Assembly: GCF_001042475.2 (NCBI RefSeq)
Contig: NZ_LECW02000082.1
Coordinates: 36,455 to 100,454 of the forward strand
DNA from: Bacillus glycinifermentans
GTDB lineage: Bacteria > Bacillota > Bacilli > Bacillales > Bacillaceae
Length of the DNA stretch: 64,000 nt
Reading direction: 5' to 3'
In this document: positions 41,184-48,870 of the stretch, piece after piece
Numbering within the stretch: the first letter of the stretch is position 1
How the letters are laid out: the number at the start of each line of letters is the position of its first letter
Translations under genes and position numbers: made by a program
Notes under the pieces: generated by a model
The model's input: only the letters and a program-made list of their open reading frames with translations
Database searches by the model: none
Told to the model about the DNA's origin: nothing

Positions 41184-42842
41184 ATGTCTGACGAAAAGAA
41201 ACCGCTGAATAATAATAAAACAAAATTGCTTATAGGTGGAGCGGTAACTGCTACGGTATTACTTGGGGGAGTTGCTGGGGCGTTTTATCTAAATGGAAGT
41301 TTTAATAACAATGCTAAAAGTAAACCAGCAATCTCTCAGAATGTTAATAAAGAAGCAGAAGCAACGCCTTACGAAGAAACAGAACAAAATAAGGATAAGG
41401 ATGCAAGTAAAGAGCGAGATGAAGCGATTGAAAAAGCTATAAACGGTGAAAATGATTACGGGCAAATTGCTAAAGATATTGAAAATCAAAGCAACACAAT
41501 CAGTGATAGCGAGCGGATTGTGGCGAGCTACACAAATAAGTCGGAAGATGATTCAATCCTAGACTCTGCTGATAATACGCCCGTTGGAGATAAACAGCTT
41601 CTTGCTGTTTTGGGTGGAGACAAAGACAGATCTGGTAAGTTGTTAGCAAGTGCGGATAAAAAGGATGTAAAAGTGATTCCTGCTGTGAACAAACCTCACG
41701 ATAACAGTGATAATGACGGCGGTGGAACTAACCCAACAAACCCAACGGATCCGGGCAATGGTGGTGGAACTAATCCTACGAATCCGACAGATCCAGAAAA
41801 TCCAATTGACATCATTGTGAAAGAAAAACTTAATGAAGCCACAGAAAAACAAAACTTGGCAAATTCAAAGCTTGAAGAGGCTGAACAAATCAAAGAAGAC
41901 TTGAGTGAAAAAGTTAATGCAAGCAAAGAGGAACAAGAGAAAGCCGCTAAGGAAATTTCCGACAAATTAAATGAGTATGATCAGCTTGTCGAAAAAGCTA
42001 ACAGCGCTTATGAAATTGCAAATATCATTTATGGATACAGCAAAGAAAGACCTCTAACAATTGCTGAGCAGTCCTCGTATGCAGAAGCGATCAAGAGGTT
42101 CAAAGAGTCTACTCAAGCCGCTAATGAAACGTTATCGGAGTTGAAGAACAAAAAAGATAACTTAAAACAATTGAACGAGAAAATTGGTGCTCAGATTGAT
42201 GAGCGTACTCAATCATTAACTGAGACCAAAGAGAAGATCGATCAAGCTAATGATGATGCTCAAAAAGCTATCGATGCGGCAAAAGAAAAAGATACTGACA
42301 AAAAATACTCTGATGAAATTGAAAAAGCTGAAAAAGTAAATGCGGGCAACAAAGAAAAAGCGCAAGAGGTCGCAAAAGATATCGAACAATCAAAACAGGA
42401 CAAAGTAGATGCAGATAAAAAAGCACAAGAGATTGAAAATGCAACAGACAATGGGATTAAGGAGCGGGAAGAGTCTCATAAGGATTTAGAAGAGAAACAG
42501 AAGGTTATTGATACAATGCCTGATGAGCTCCCGAATGACTTTAATAAAGATCCGAAGATCGAAAGTCAACAGGAACAGCCTGCAACATCAACTAAGGTAT
42601 CTGCTCAAGAGAAACTAAAAACAACTACTGTAAATGCTGACCAGAAAGATGAGGTTCAGCCTGTTGCATCGACTAAAGAAAACGTTGCGGAAAACAACGT
42701 GACCAAAACAACTGCTGACAATACAACAGACGAAACTAACGCCAAAGAAGAAACGAAAGTCACCAAACAACAAGTTGATCAAAACAAAACTGAACAACCA
42801 TCTGATGTTGAGGTGAAAACAATTGATCAAAACAAAAACTGA
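41184..42842 (+). CDS. membrane-anchored coiled-coil surface protein
   Basis: 552 residues. Short basic N-tail, one transmembrane helix (~14-36), then an exported low-complexity domain. Two tandem GGGTNPTNPTDP units (~178-205) form a spacer. Residues ~210-450 are long heptad-rich coiled coil (KLEEAEQIKEDLSEKV…), and the tail is Thr/Lys/Glu-rich. There is no LPxTG motif. It looks like an adhesin- or fibre-like stalk anchored at its N-terminus. It sits between a two-helix protein and the EssB-like protein. Confidence 0.62.
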   Translation: MSDEKKPLNNNKTKLLIGGAVTATVLLGGVAGAFYLNGSFNNNAKSKPAISQNVNKEAEATPYEETEQNKDKDASKERDEAIEKAINGENDYGQIAKDIENQSNTISDSERIVASYTNKSEDDSILDSADNTPVGDKQLLAVLGGDKDRSGKLLASADKKDVKVIPAVNKPHDNSDNDGGGTNPTNPTDPGNGGGTNPTNPTDPENPIDIIVKEKLNEATEKQNLANSKLEEAEQIKEDLSEKVNASKEEQEKAAKEISDKLNEYDQLVEKANSAYEIANIIYGYSKERPLTIAEQSSYAEAIKRFKESTQAANETLSELKNKKDNLKQLNEKIGAQIDERTQSLTETKEKIDQANDDAQKAIDAAKEKDTDKKYSDEIEKAEKVNAGNKEKAQEVAKDIEQSKQDKVDADKKAQEIENATDNGIKEREESHKDLEEKQKVIDTMPDELPNDFNKDPKIESQQEQPATSTKVSAQEKLKTTTVNADQKDEVQPVASTKENVAENNVTKTTADNTTDETNAKEETKVTKQQVDQNKTEQPSDVEVKTIDQNKN

Positions 42843-42862
42843 TAATAAGTAGTTAACATAAA

Positions 42863-42891
42863 AAAGAGTGATGAGAATATCACTCTTTTTT
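42863..42891 (+). terminator. intrinsic terminator
   Basis: AAAGAGTGAT / ATCACTCTTT arms and T run. Confidence 0.82.
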
Positions 42892-43025
42892 ATTGATGAA
42901 TTATCCTTTAAAAACGTTCAAATGTTAATGATCGATTGAAAAAATCAAAAATTTTCCTTGAGATAACTTTCTAATTGCATAAAAAAATTATATAATAAAA
43001 CTATAAATAACAGGAGGGTAAGTAA

Positions 43026-44579
43026 ATGGTTCTAATTAAAAAGTCGAGTAACAAAGGCTTTTCATTTGAATACGTAGATCGAACCGAAGTCCGAACAGAC
43101 ATACCGAAAAGTGAATTTGTCAAGATGCAACACGACAATAATGGGAGTGTATTTGACGATTCTCAGTACTTTCTAGCTTTGTTAAGCAGAGATAATGAGG
43201 AAGAGAATAAAAAAGCATTGAAAAGAATCTATTATCAGCTCCATACAACAGATTATGTTCTTGATGAATACAGACTACGTGACAGGAATGAAAATAGCTA
43301 TCTTCAAGATGTCAAAATCATATTGGAGCTAATTAAAGTTTTTTATCTCGCCGCTAAACAAAAAGTATATGAGCCAATAATCAACCCATTAAATTTTATT
43401 TTCAACGAGAATACTGAAAAAGTTAGTGTCTTTTATCGGAAAAATTCTTTTTTAGAGGAAGAAAGCTTTATATGGCTGGATGATGTAAAAAAGCTATTAG
43501 GCTTCTTTTTGGTCAGTGATAAAACTATGCGGGTTGAGGACTTTGAGAAGGTTGAGACAAAAGACATTTTGCAATCCTTAGAGGGAGCATCCCTTAAAGC
43601 TTATGAAAACATCTTGTCGTTTAATTCCATAGACGATATGGCGAAGGGATTTCTGGAACAGCAAGATTATGACAAATTGAATTCTTTTCAAACCTTACGG
43701 GAGTCAAGTCAAACGTCAGTTAAAGAGAGAGTGAAGAGAAAGAACAGCCCTGTGGTTGGCGTATCAGATAAAAAAGAACCGATTGAGCAAAAGCGAAGGG
43801 AAAATAAGAAAACCAAAACCGTACCATCTGTTAAACCCAACATGAAGGAGACAGAGCAAGCAGTAAATAGGAATAAAACCATATCAATGCCTTCTAATAA
43901 AAAGATTAAAGGTTTAGGTATTGTGATAGCGAGTATAGTTGTAATTGGAGCATTTTTCGGTGGAAGAATGTCTGTGCCGGCCGTAGATCATTCCAAAGAA
44001 GCCAAAGCGACCACCTTAGCGGAAAACGAAAACTTTTATAATGGGCTTTTGAGTGCAAGCCTTCAAAATTATGAGGATGCTTCTAAATATTTTGATCAAT
44101 TTAGAGAAGGTTCACAATCCAAGGAGCTCGAAGGTAAAGAGAAAACAGCAATTTACTTTTCGTATTTATTGAATCGTCAGTATGAAAAGGCTTTAGAAGT
44201 TGATCCCGAGGGTGCGGAAGGGGTTATAACTTTTATGCAGTCTAAAGAAGAAATTGATAAAATTGCTGACATAAACAGCGATAACGATGCGATCAAGTTT
44301 GAGAAGGCAGTGTTAGCACAACAATGGGATGAAGTAATAAACTTAAAGGATAAGGTTAAAGACAAACCGGATCGACAAAACGCTGTTGTGGAGGCTCTTA
44401 TACGTACAGACAAGCTAGATGATGCAATAAGTTATGTGAAGTCTAAAAACAGGAAAGACTTGAAAGATAAAATGAAAAAAATTGAAGAGGATGTAATTGA
44501 AAAGTCTGATGAAAAAGAAAAAGACAAAAAGAAAAAAATAAAGGAAATGAACAAAAAGATAGATGGATCTTTAAAATAA
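43026..44579 (+). CDS. EssB/YukC-like membrane protein
   Basis: 517 residues. Residues ~1-200 resemble the pseudokinase lobe of EssB/YukC: LQDVKIILELIKVFYLA, then INPLNFIFNENTEKVSVFYRKN (compare the HPxNLxFD…YRG pattern). A ~90-residue basic linker leads to one transmembrane helix (~296-312, GLGIVIASIVVIGAFFGG) and a C-terminal TPR-like domain with a charged tail. This order (cytosolic pseudokinase, helix, outside domain) is that of the type VII secretion component. No EssC ATPase or WXG100 protein is in the window, so function outside T7SS is possible. Confidence 0.6.
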   Translation: MVLIKKSSNKGFSFEYVDRTEVRTDIPKSEFVKMQHDNNGSVFDDSQYFLALLSRDNEEENKKALKRIYYQLHTTDYVLDEYRLRDRNENSYLQDVKIILELIKVFYLAAKQKVYEPIINPLNFIFNENTEKVSVFYRKNSFLEEESFIWLDDVKKLLGFFLVSDKTMRVEDFEKVETKDILQSLEGASLKAYENILSFNSIDDMAKGFLEQQDYDKLNSFQTLRESSQTSVKERVKRKNSPVVGVSDKKEPIEQKRRENKKTKTVPSVKPNMKETEQAVNRNKTISMPSNKKIKGLGIVIASIVVIGAFFGGRMSVPAVDHSKEAKATTLAENENFYNGLLSASLQNYEDASKYFDQFREGSQSKELEGKEKTAIYFSYLLNRQYEKALEVDPEGAEGVITFMQSKEEIDKIADINSDNDAIKFEKAVLAQQWDEVINLKDKVKDKPDRQNAVVEALIRTDKLDDAISYVKSKNRKDLKDKMKKIEEDVIEKSDEKEKDKKKKIKEMNKKIDGSLK

Positions 44580-44589
44580 GTGTGAAAAG

Positions 44590-44614
44590 AAGCGAATTTC
44601 CGCTTCTTTTTTTC
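44590..44614 (+). terminator. intrinsic terminator
   Basis: AGAAGCG-AATT-TCCGCTTCT followed by Ts. Confidence 0.75.
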
Positions 44615-44633
44615 ATTGATGGTTAATTATGTG

Positions 44634-44662
44634 TTGACAATAAATATCTAATTAAATATAAT
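44634..44662 (+). promoter_or_regulatory. cassette promoter 18 (variant)
   Basis: TTGACA, AATAAATATC spacer start, TATAAT, 17-base spacer. The AAAAGTATA block is degenerate. Confidence 0.65.
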
Positions 44663-44689
44663 AATTTTAAAAAGGATGGTGGGGATAAA

Positions 44690-44809
44690 ATGATAAAATC
44701 TCTTAGACGATTTGGCATTTTTCTTATTTGTTCAGCAATTTTTGTTATGAGCGTAACAACTTATGCCTTAATTGAATTTATGAGTGTAGTGAATATGTTT
44801 TTTCAATAA
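44690..44809 (+). CDS. 39-residue membrane peptide
   Basis: MIKSLRRFGIFLICSAIFVM…, one hydrophobic helix after a basic start. GGATGGTGGGG is upstream. Size and hydrophobicity resemble type I toxin peptides, but no antisense RNA promoter was identified. Alone in its cassette except for a 13-codon frame (44828-44869) inside the terminator. Confidence 0.5.
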   Translation: MIKSLRRFGIFLICSAIFVMSVTTYALIEFMSVVNMFFQ

Positions 44810-44827
44810 ATTTAATGGAGGTTAAAT

Positions 44828-44869
44828 ATGAGTAATGATAATTTAAACAACAGACAGGTGGCTTATTGA
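44828..44869 (+). CDS. possible 13-residue peptide
   Basis: ATG after a good ATGGAGG; MSNDNLNNRQVAY. Its last codons form the left arm of the terminator hairpin, so translation would interfere with termination. Confidence 0.3.
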   Translation: MSNDNLNNRQVAY

Positions 44870-44910
44870 ATTAACTGATGTCCTATTCAATAAGCCGCCT
44901 GTTTAATTTT
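44851..44910 (+). terminator. long hairpin terminator
   Basis: AACAGACAGGTGGCTTATTGAAT … ATTCAATAAGCCGCCTGTTT then TTTT (arms >18 bases with one G-U). Confidence 0.8.
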
Positions 44911-45148
44911 GGGTGAAAAATCTTTGCATATCCAATAATCACTCGAAGTCTTTATGAATAAAATGGGAAGAGGTTAGATATGCTGTTAATGTGGGAATTA
45001 TGACTACAGAAGGACATTTTTTCGATTGTGATCTGTGGTAAAATGTAGTATTCTAAAAAGAGAACTCTTGTTTACACTAGATCACAAAAATCCTGTTAAG
45101 ATAAGGCGGGTGAGGATCTTGTGTAACAAAAAGGGAGATGAAGAGAAC

Positions 45149-45304
45149 ATGCAAGCTCTTGAAAAAAAGTTTCCTGAACTGAAATTAGATACGAAAAAAT
45201 TATGGGCTAAGGCTGAGAAACTAAAATCAAATAAAGATGGAATTATTCTTTTGAATCGGACTAATCCAGAGCATCGAGATTGGTTCAATGACGATTCAAA
45301 CTAA
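45149..45304 (+). CDS. putative antitoxin
   Basis: 51 residues from ATG 45149 (AAGGGAG upstream). Basic start (MQALEKKFPELKLDTKKLWAKAEKL) and acidic end (EHRDWFNDDSN), ten bases before a MazF-like toxin. The ending resembles short antitoxin tails that wrap a toxin. Assigned mainly by position and size. Confidence 0.6.
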   Translation: MQALEKKFPELKLDTKKLWAKAEKLKSNKDGIILLNRTNPEHRDWFNDDSN

Positions 45305-45313
45305 GATCTGTTT

Positions 45314-45661
45314 ATGATTCAAGTAGGGGATATATATCTTGTTGAGGTCGCCTTTGAGGATGACCCTTCAAAGTCAAAACCACGACCTGTTGTTATTATT
45401 GATGTAGATAAAAACAATAATGTAACATTTTTAGCGATCAGTGAGATAACCAGCCAAAGTCCAAGCAATCCGCCTAAATATTATGATCAATTTAAGTCGC
45501 CGATAAATAAATGGAAACAAGCAGGGCTCGATAAAATGTCTTATGTTAAGACACATAAAATCAGTGCAATCCAAGATCGAGAGTTAAAAAGGTATCTCGG
45601 CAAAATGGAATTTGAAGATCTGTATAGAGCGATTGAAAAGATCAAAGATAATCTAAAATGA
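45314..45661 (+). CDS. MazF/PemK-like toxin
   Basis: 115 residues. GDIYLVEVAFED then KSKPRPVVIIDVDK is the classic MazF/PemK opening with the RPxxI strand; ISEITSQ and LDKMSYVKTHKI follow. Likely sequence-specific endoribonuclease. The preceding small gene is the probable antitoxin. The toxin-antitoxin pair may stabilise the plasmid. Confidence 0.78.
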   Translation: MIQVGDIYLVEVAFEDDPSKSKPRPVVIIDVDKNNNVTFLAISEITSQSPSNPPKYYDQFKSPINKWKQAGLDKMSYVKTHKISAIQDRELKRYLGKMEFEDLYRAIEKIKDNLK

Positions 45662-45697
45662 AAAGACTCCTTATATTCGAAAAAAGGAGTCTTTTTT
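45662..45697 (+). terminator. intrinsic terminator
   Basis: AAAAGACTCCTT / AAGGAGTCTTTT arms. Confidence 0.85.
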
Positions 45698-45729
45698 CTG
45701 TAAAAGAGAAATTGAGCGGAGAGCCCATG

Positions 45730-45936
45730 CTACTCGCAGATTTTACGAGTGTATTCAAAAAAGCTTGGTACCGCTTCATCCAGCAGGGTATCTAGCTTTT
45801 CTATAATCTTTAGTTTCATTTCTTGTGACAAGTCTTCTCTTTCATCAAGTACCGTCTCTTTAACATGCTTCTTAATTTTGCTCTCCAGTTGATTTAAAAT
45901 AAACTCAATCTCCTCCTCGTTGTGTTGAGGCTTCAT
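45730..45936 (-). CDS. RsoA-like co-sigma subunit
   Basis: 68 residues. REDLSQEMKLKIIEKLDTLLDEAVPSFFEY resembles the end of sigma region 2 (D-L-x-Q-E followed by aromatic ends) as in the 79-residue B. subtilis RsoA, which supplies region 2 to SigO. The gene overlaps the upstream sigma-like gene by 32 bases, suggesting joint production. RBS GAGGAGGAG lies inside that gene. Confidence 0.6.
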   Translation of the reverse strand: MKPQHNEEEIEFILNQLESKIKKHVKETVLDEREDLSQEMKLKIIEKLDTLLDEAVPSFFEYTRKICE

Positions 45937-46606
45937 TCAATTCCCTCCTTGTATTCCCAAGGGTTTCTTTCAATTGTTTTAAGGTTTTTTTGTGCCAGTA
46001 TGAGATGTTTTGTTCTGTTTGGCCGAAAAACAAACCAATCGCTTTATTACTAAAGCCTTTCTCATAATACAACTGCAATATCTTTGCTTGCTTTGGTGAG
46101 AGTTGCTTTACTGCCTTATTCAAGGATTCATTACTTATTGGGAAAATGCTTTGCTCAGTACTTATAAGCTGTTCAAGTGGATCAATGCTTCGGTCATCCG
46201 AAATTAAGTCGCCTATTTCGTTTTGGGATTCGTCATTAGTGTGGGAGAGAGGCTTATTGATGATTAGTTGGTATCTAGCGTGTCTTCGTTTAACCCTTTT
46301 ATCATAATCAATAGGATATCTCCGAATAAATCCAGATAGGTAACGGATTATACGATTGATGCGATAAAAAGTTTTAAATTTCTCATCTAAAGCATCGAGG
46401 TTTTTTTCGGTAGGCTGTTCAATTGCTTTATAAAAGGTGGTTTGATTGTCCGGATCCTCTAAAAATTCTTTCATCACAGGATTCTGTTTGATTTCAGATA
46501 ATCGAGTTTTTAGTTGCATCATTTCCCTAAACACATTAACAACGAGTACATTTTTGTTGGAAGTTCGACAACAACAGTCATCAATAATACTGGATTCACT
46601 TTTCAT
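45905..46606 (-). CDS. SigO-like sigma factor
   Basis: 233 residues. C-terminal region 4 is clear: AVKQLSPKQAKILQLYYEKGFSNKAIGLFFGQTEQNISYWHKKTLKQLKE (~160-210). The middle (FYRINRIIRYLSGFIRRYPIDYDKRVKRRH) is a poor region 2, in line with a divided sigma factor that borrows region 2 from the small downstream protein. The N-terminus contains an unusual DCCCR Cys cluster. AGGGGGG before the ATG. It is divergent from a YvrJ-like gene, a known SigO-RsoA target in B. subtilis. Confidence 0.68.
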   Translation of the reverse strand: MKSESSIIDDCCCRTSNKNVLVVNVFREMMQLKTRLSEIKQNPVMKEFLEDPDNQTTFYKAIEQPTEKNLDALDEKFKTFYRINRIIRYLSGFIRRYPIDYDKRVKRRHARYQLIINKPLSHTNDESQNEIGDLISDDRSIDPLEQLISTEQSIFPISNESLNKAVKQLSPKQAKILQLYYEKGFSNKAIGLFFGQTEQNISYWHKKTLKQLKETLGNTRRELNEASTQRGGD

Positions 46607-46907
46607 ATAAAACCCCCCTGATATTAAAAGGTGAAAAGAGATTAGTTAAAATCAAAAACAGAACTAATGTTCTCATATTATACATGAAATTTTTTCCGAC
46701 TTCTAATATTCTTAAAACGTTGTTCTCTTCTTTGATTATTTCCGGTGTGATTTCACCTTTCTTTTAAAGAAAGGATATATATATGCAGTGAGAGCATTTT
46801 GACAAAATTCGTCTATATTTTAAATATACTCAATTTTTGTTATTTTAGGTGTTTTAGGAAAACAAATCGAATTCGATAAAACAATAAGTATAGGAGATGG
46901 TTTAGAG
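46607..46907. other. divergent promoter region of sigma and YvrJ-like genes
   Basis: AT-rich, holds an AGAAGAGAACAACG-containing stretch, a TTGACA-like element at 46799 and no gene. Candidate location for a SigO/RsoA-type promoter. Confidence 0.4.
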
Positions 46908-47051
46908 ATGTCATTAGAGGAGATTATAACGGCAGTTGGTAACTTTGGTTTTCCGTTAGTTTTAGCCGTGTATTTGCTTTTGCGCTTTGAAAAAAAGATC
47001 GAATCTTTAACAGAGGCCATAAACCATTTAAGATCTGTCATTAAAAAATAA
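46908..47051 (+). CDS. YvrJ-family small membrane protein
   Basis: 47 residues. Acidic start, hydrophobic helix (FGFPLVLAVYLLLRF), then a helical KKIESLTEAINHLRSVIKK tail, as in YvrJ and related bacteriocin-associated/holin-like small proteins. GGAGATGG upstream. Location next to SigO/RsoA-like genes supports the assignment. Confidence 0.72.
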   Translation: MSLEEIITAVGNFGFPLVLAVYLLLRFEKKIESLTEAINHLRSVIKK

Positions 47052-47128
47052 AAAAGCCTTTGGATCTTTTCTTTTTTTTGCTAAAATGAATGGTGACATC
47101 TATTCCATATATAGAAAGTGGTGGAAAT

Positions 47129-47389
47129 ATGAAGAAGGTACTTCTAACCGTATTCCTAATCATTAACCTCTTCTATATAACAAATTATTTGTTCCGCTAT
47201 GTAAGTCCCTTTAATATTGTGGGTTATTTTTGGCTATTTTCTTTTGTAGTCAGTATCATCTTATCCATAATCGTTCTTCTATCCTTCAAACGTGCTTCCA
47301 ACGCAACCTTATTCCTTGCAATAGGTGTTCTAGCTTCTGCTGTTAGTTCGCTGGGTGTTTACAGCCTTTTCTTTACACTTGTATCATAA
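47129..47389 (+). CDS. small membrane protein
   Basis: 86 residues from ATG 47129 (AAGTGGTGG upstream). Three hydrophobic helices (~3-20, ~28-52, ~60-84). No family recognised. Converges with the PLA2-like gene; could be an immunity-type protein for it (inference). Confidence 0.5.
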   Translation: MKKVLLTVFLIINLFYITNYLFRYVSPFNIVGYFWLFSFVVSIILSIIVLLSFKRASNATLFLAIGVLASAVSSLGVYSLFFTLVS

Positions 47390-47391
47390 AA

Positions 47392-47421
47392 GAAGACTCT
47401 TTTAAGAGAGTCTTCTTTTAT
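47392..47421. terminator. bidirectional terminator
   Basis: AAGAAGACTCT-TTTA-AGAGAGTCTTCTT between convergent genes. Confidence 0.85.
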
Positions 47422-47430
47422 TGGATCAAT

Positions 47431-48153
47431 TTAGCAAACACCGAATAAACCGCTGGTTGCACACTCATATCCAAATGTAGCAACCATGTACCATCCCGGA
47501 TCAGATGTTTTGCTTGCACAGTGATAGAGGTTCATATCACATTCATCATCGCCCTTGCCGAAGTTTGCCCAGCAATAATCATGAGCTCGACAGCAACGGT
47601 CTAAGGCGTTGATTGGAGTCCCGCTTCCACACTTTGCACCACACCATTTATAATAATGAAAGCCTGTAGCAGGATCTCCAAAGACTAAACAACCCTCATA
47701 CCATGCTTGCGTTGAGACATCTTCTGCACTAATCTCCTCTGCGCCTGTTGGATGCTTAAGATGCTCTACAAACTGAAAATATCGTTCATCAAATGGAATC
47801 TCAAGCTCATTCACTACAGATCGATCTGAAACAATAGCTTGACGAGTAACTTTCTCACCATTCTCTTGAATTGCTGAATAATGAGCTTTAATTCGTAATT
47901 TCCCGCACGATTCCCTTACGGCTTCGAAAATTGTTTCGTCATTTAATGTTACGAAAAGAGCTTCTTTTTTCACCTCTTTTTCTTGCTCTGGAAAGAGGAA
48001 GGTGAATTCAAATGAATCTGTTTTCTCAGCTTCTGTTACGTCTTGATATTTAGTTACCTCTGCAAGGAGTAAAGCAAAATCTTCGTTGTTATTCAATTCG
48101 TCAACAATGATGTCCCTTTTGTCAGTGTTTAAAGGTGTAACCATGATCCCCAT
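47431..48153 (-). CDS. phospholipase A2-like Cys-rich protein
   Basis: 240 residues. The ~150-residue N-terminal part is acidic, without signal peptide. The C-terminal ~90 residues are a PLA2 domain: calcium-loop-like WCGAKCGSG (170-178) and catalytic DRCCRAHDYCW with His191-Asp192 (CCxxHDxC). Ten Cys residues between 155 and 240 suggest several disulphides. PLA2 would cleave the sn-2 ester of phospholipids once outside the reducing cytosol; the N-terminal part may be a leader/propeptide removed on export. AAAGGAG precedes the ATG; a tRNA-Cys gene ends 26 bases upstream on the same strand. Confidence 0.82.
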   Translation of the reverse strand: MGIMVTPLNTDKRDIIVDELNNNEDFALLLAEVTKYQDVTEAEKTDSFEFTFLFPEQEKEVKKEALFVTLNDETIFEAVRESCGKLRIKAHYSAIQENGEKVTRQAIVSDRSVVNELEIPFDERYFQFVEHLKHPTGAEEISAEDVSTQAWYEGCLVFGDPATGFHYYKWCGAKCGSGTPINALDRCCRAHDYCWANFGKGDDECDMNLYHCASKTSDPGWYMVATFGYECATSGLFGVC

Positions 48154-48178
48154 GTTATCGATCTCCTTTAATTTATTA

Positions 48179-48252
48179 TGGAGGCGACAATCGGATTCGA
48201 ACCAATGATCAAGGAGTTGCAGTCCTTCGCCTTACCACTTGGCTATGCCGCC
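48179..48252 (-). tRNA. tRNA-Cys (GCA)
   Basis: Full cloverleaf on the minus strand: acceptor GGCGGCA pairing TGTCGCC, D-arm, anticodon loop CTGCAAC giving GCA, TTCGAAT T-loop, U at position 73 as expected for Cys, and an encoded CCA. It lies between a Cys-rich peptide gene and the Cys-rich PLA2-like gene, all in the same direction. Confidence 0.95.
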
Positions 48253-48306
48253 TTGGGGAAGAGAGGGGAGAATATTTCCCGCTCTTGACCACTTAAATCT
48301 TTATTA

Positions 48307-48462
48307 TTAACAACCGCACCGATTAAAGACTACATCTCCTACTGGAGTGATTTTGAATTCACCAGGACAATCACTTCCATAACTGCAACATCTTCGATCA
48401 GGTTTACAAATCAACTCACTCTGAGGCAGAATAATTTCCTTTGTTTTATGGTCTTCAGACAT
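48307..48462 (-). CDS. six-cysteine small peptide
   Basis: 51 residues, AAGGGAGGAAATTC before the ATG. N-terminal half MSEDHKTKEIILPQSELICK is leader-like; the second half carries RRCCSYGSDCPG and ends NRCGC. Six cysteines in 33 residues. It could be the precursor of a modified or disulphide-bonded bacteriocin/toxin, or a zinc-binding peptide. Its gene leads the minus-strand run peptide, tRNA-Cys, PLA2-like protein. Confidence 0.62.
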   Translation of the reverse strand: MSEDHKTKEIILPQSELICKPDRRCCSYGSDCPGEFKITPVGDVVFNRCGC

Positions 48463-48609
48463 TTGAATTTCCTCCCTTCTTTTGTCCGCACTTATAAAGG
48501 TGGAATAAATGAGGAGAAAATCAAAAAAGAAACCATTTTTTTATTTTTTGAGTTTGGTCTATTTTTTTTCACTTTTATATTAAGAAGGACAAATAAGGAG
48601 GGAATAACG

Positions 48610-48870
48610 TTGAAAATAACGGTTTATATCAATCCGGCGTGTAATCCATGTAAAGCGCTGAAACATTGGTTATGGAAAAACAACGTGGAGTTTATAGAGA
48701 AAGATGTTATAAATGATGAATCGGCCGCTCAGGAGCTCAGAAATCTAAATGTGAACTTTACTCCATACACTGTAATTGAAACAGCAGATGTGAAGCATGA
48801 GGTGTCTGGAACAGATATCAAGAAAATCAGTGAAATATTATCACTTGATGAGACGGTTAAGGGACTTTAA
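48610..48870 (+). CDS. glutaredoxin/NrdH-like protein
   Basis: 86 residues, TTG start after AAGGAGGG. Thioredoxin-fold pattern with INPACNPCKALKHWL (Cys11-x-x-Cys14), FIEKDVINDE and the cis-Pro FTPYTVIE, as in NrdH/glutaredoxin-like proteins. It could form, reduce or protect thiols of the neighbouring Cys-rich products. Divergent from the Cys-rich peptide gene; the next gene starts directly at its stop. Confidence 0.72.
   Translation: MKITVYINPACNPCKALKHWLWKNNVEFIEKDVINDESAAQELRNLNVNFTPYTVIETADVKHEVSGTDIKKISEILSLDETVKGL

Noticed and set aside
41184..42842. Sortase-anchored adhesin
   Set aside because: No LPxTG-type motif or C-terminal hydrophobic tail; anchoring would be by the N-terminal helix.
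43026..44579. Complete type VII secretion system
   Set aside because: Only an EssB-like protein is visible; no EssC, EsaA, or WXG100 genes in the window.
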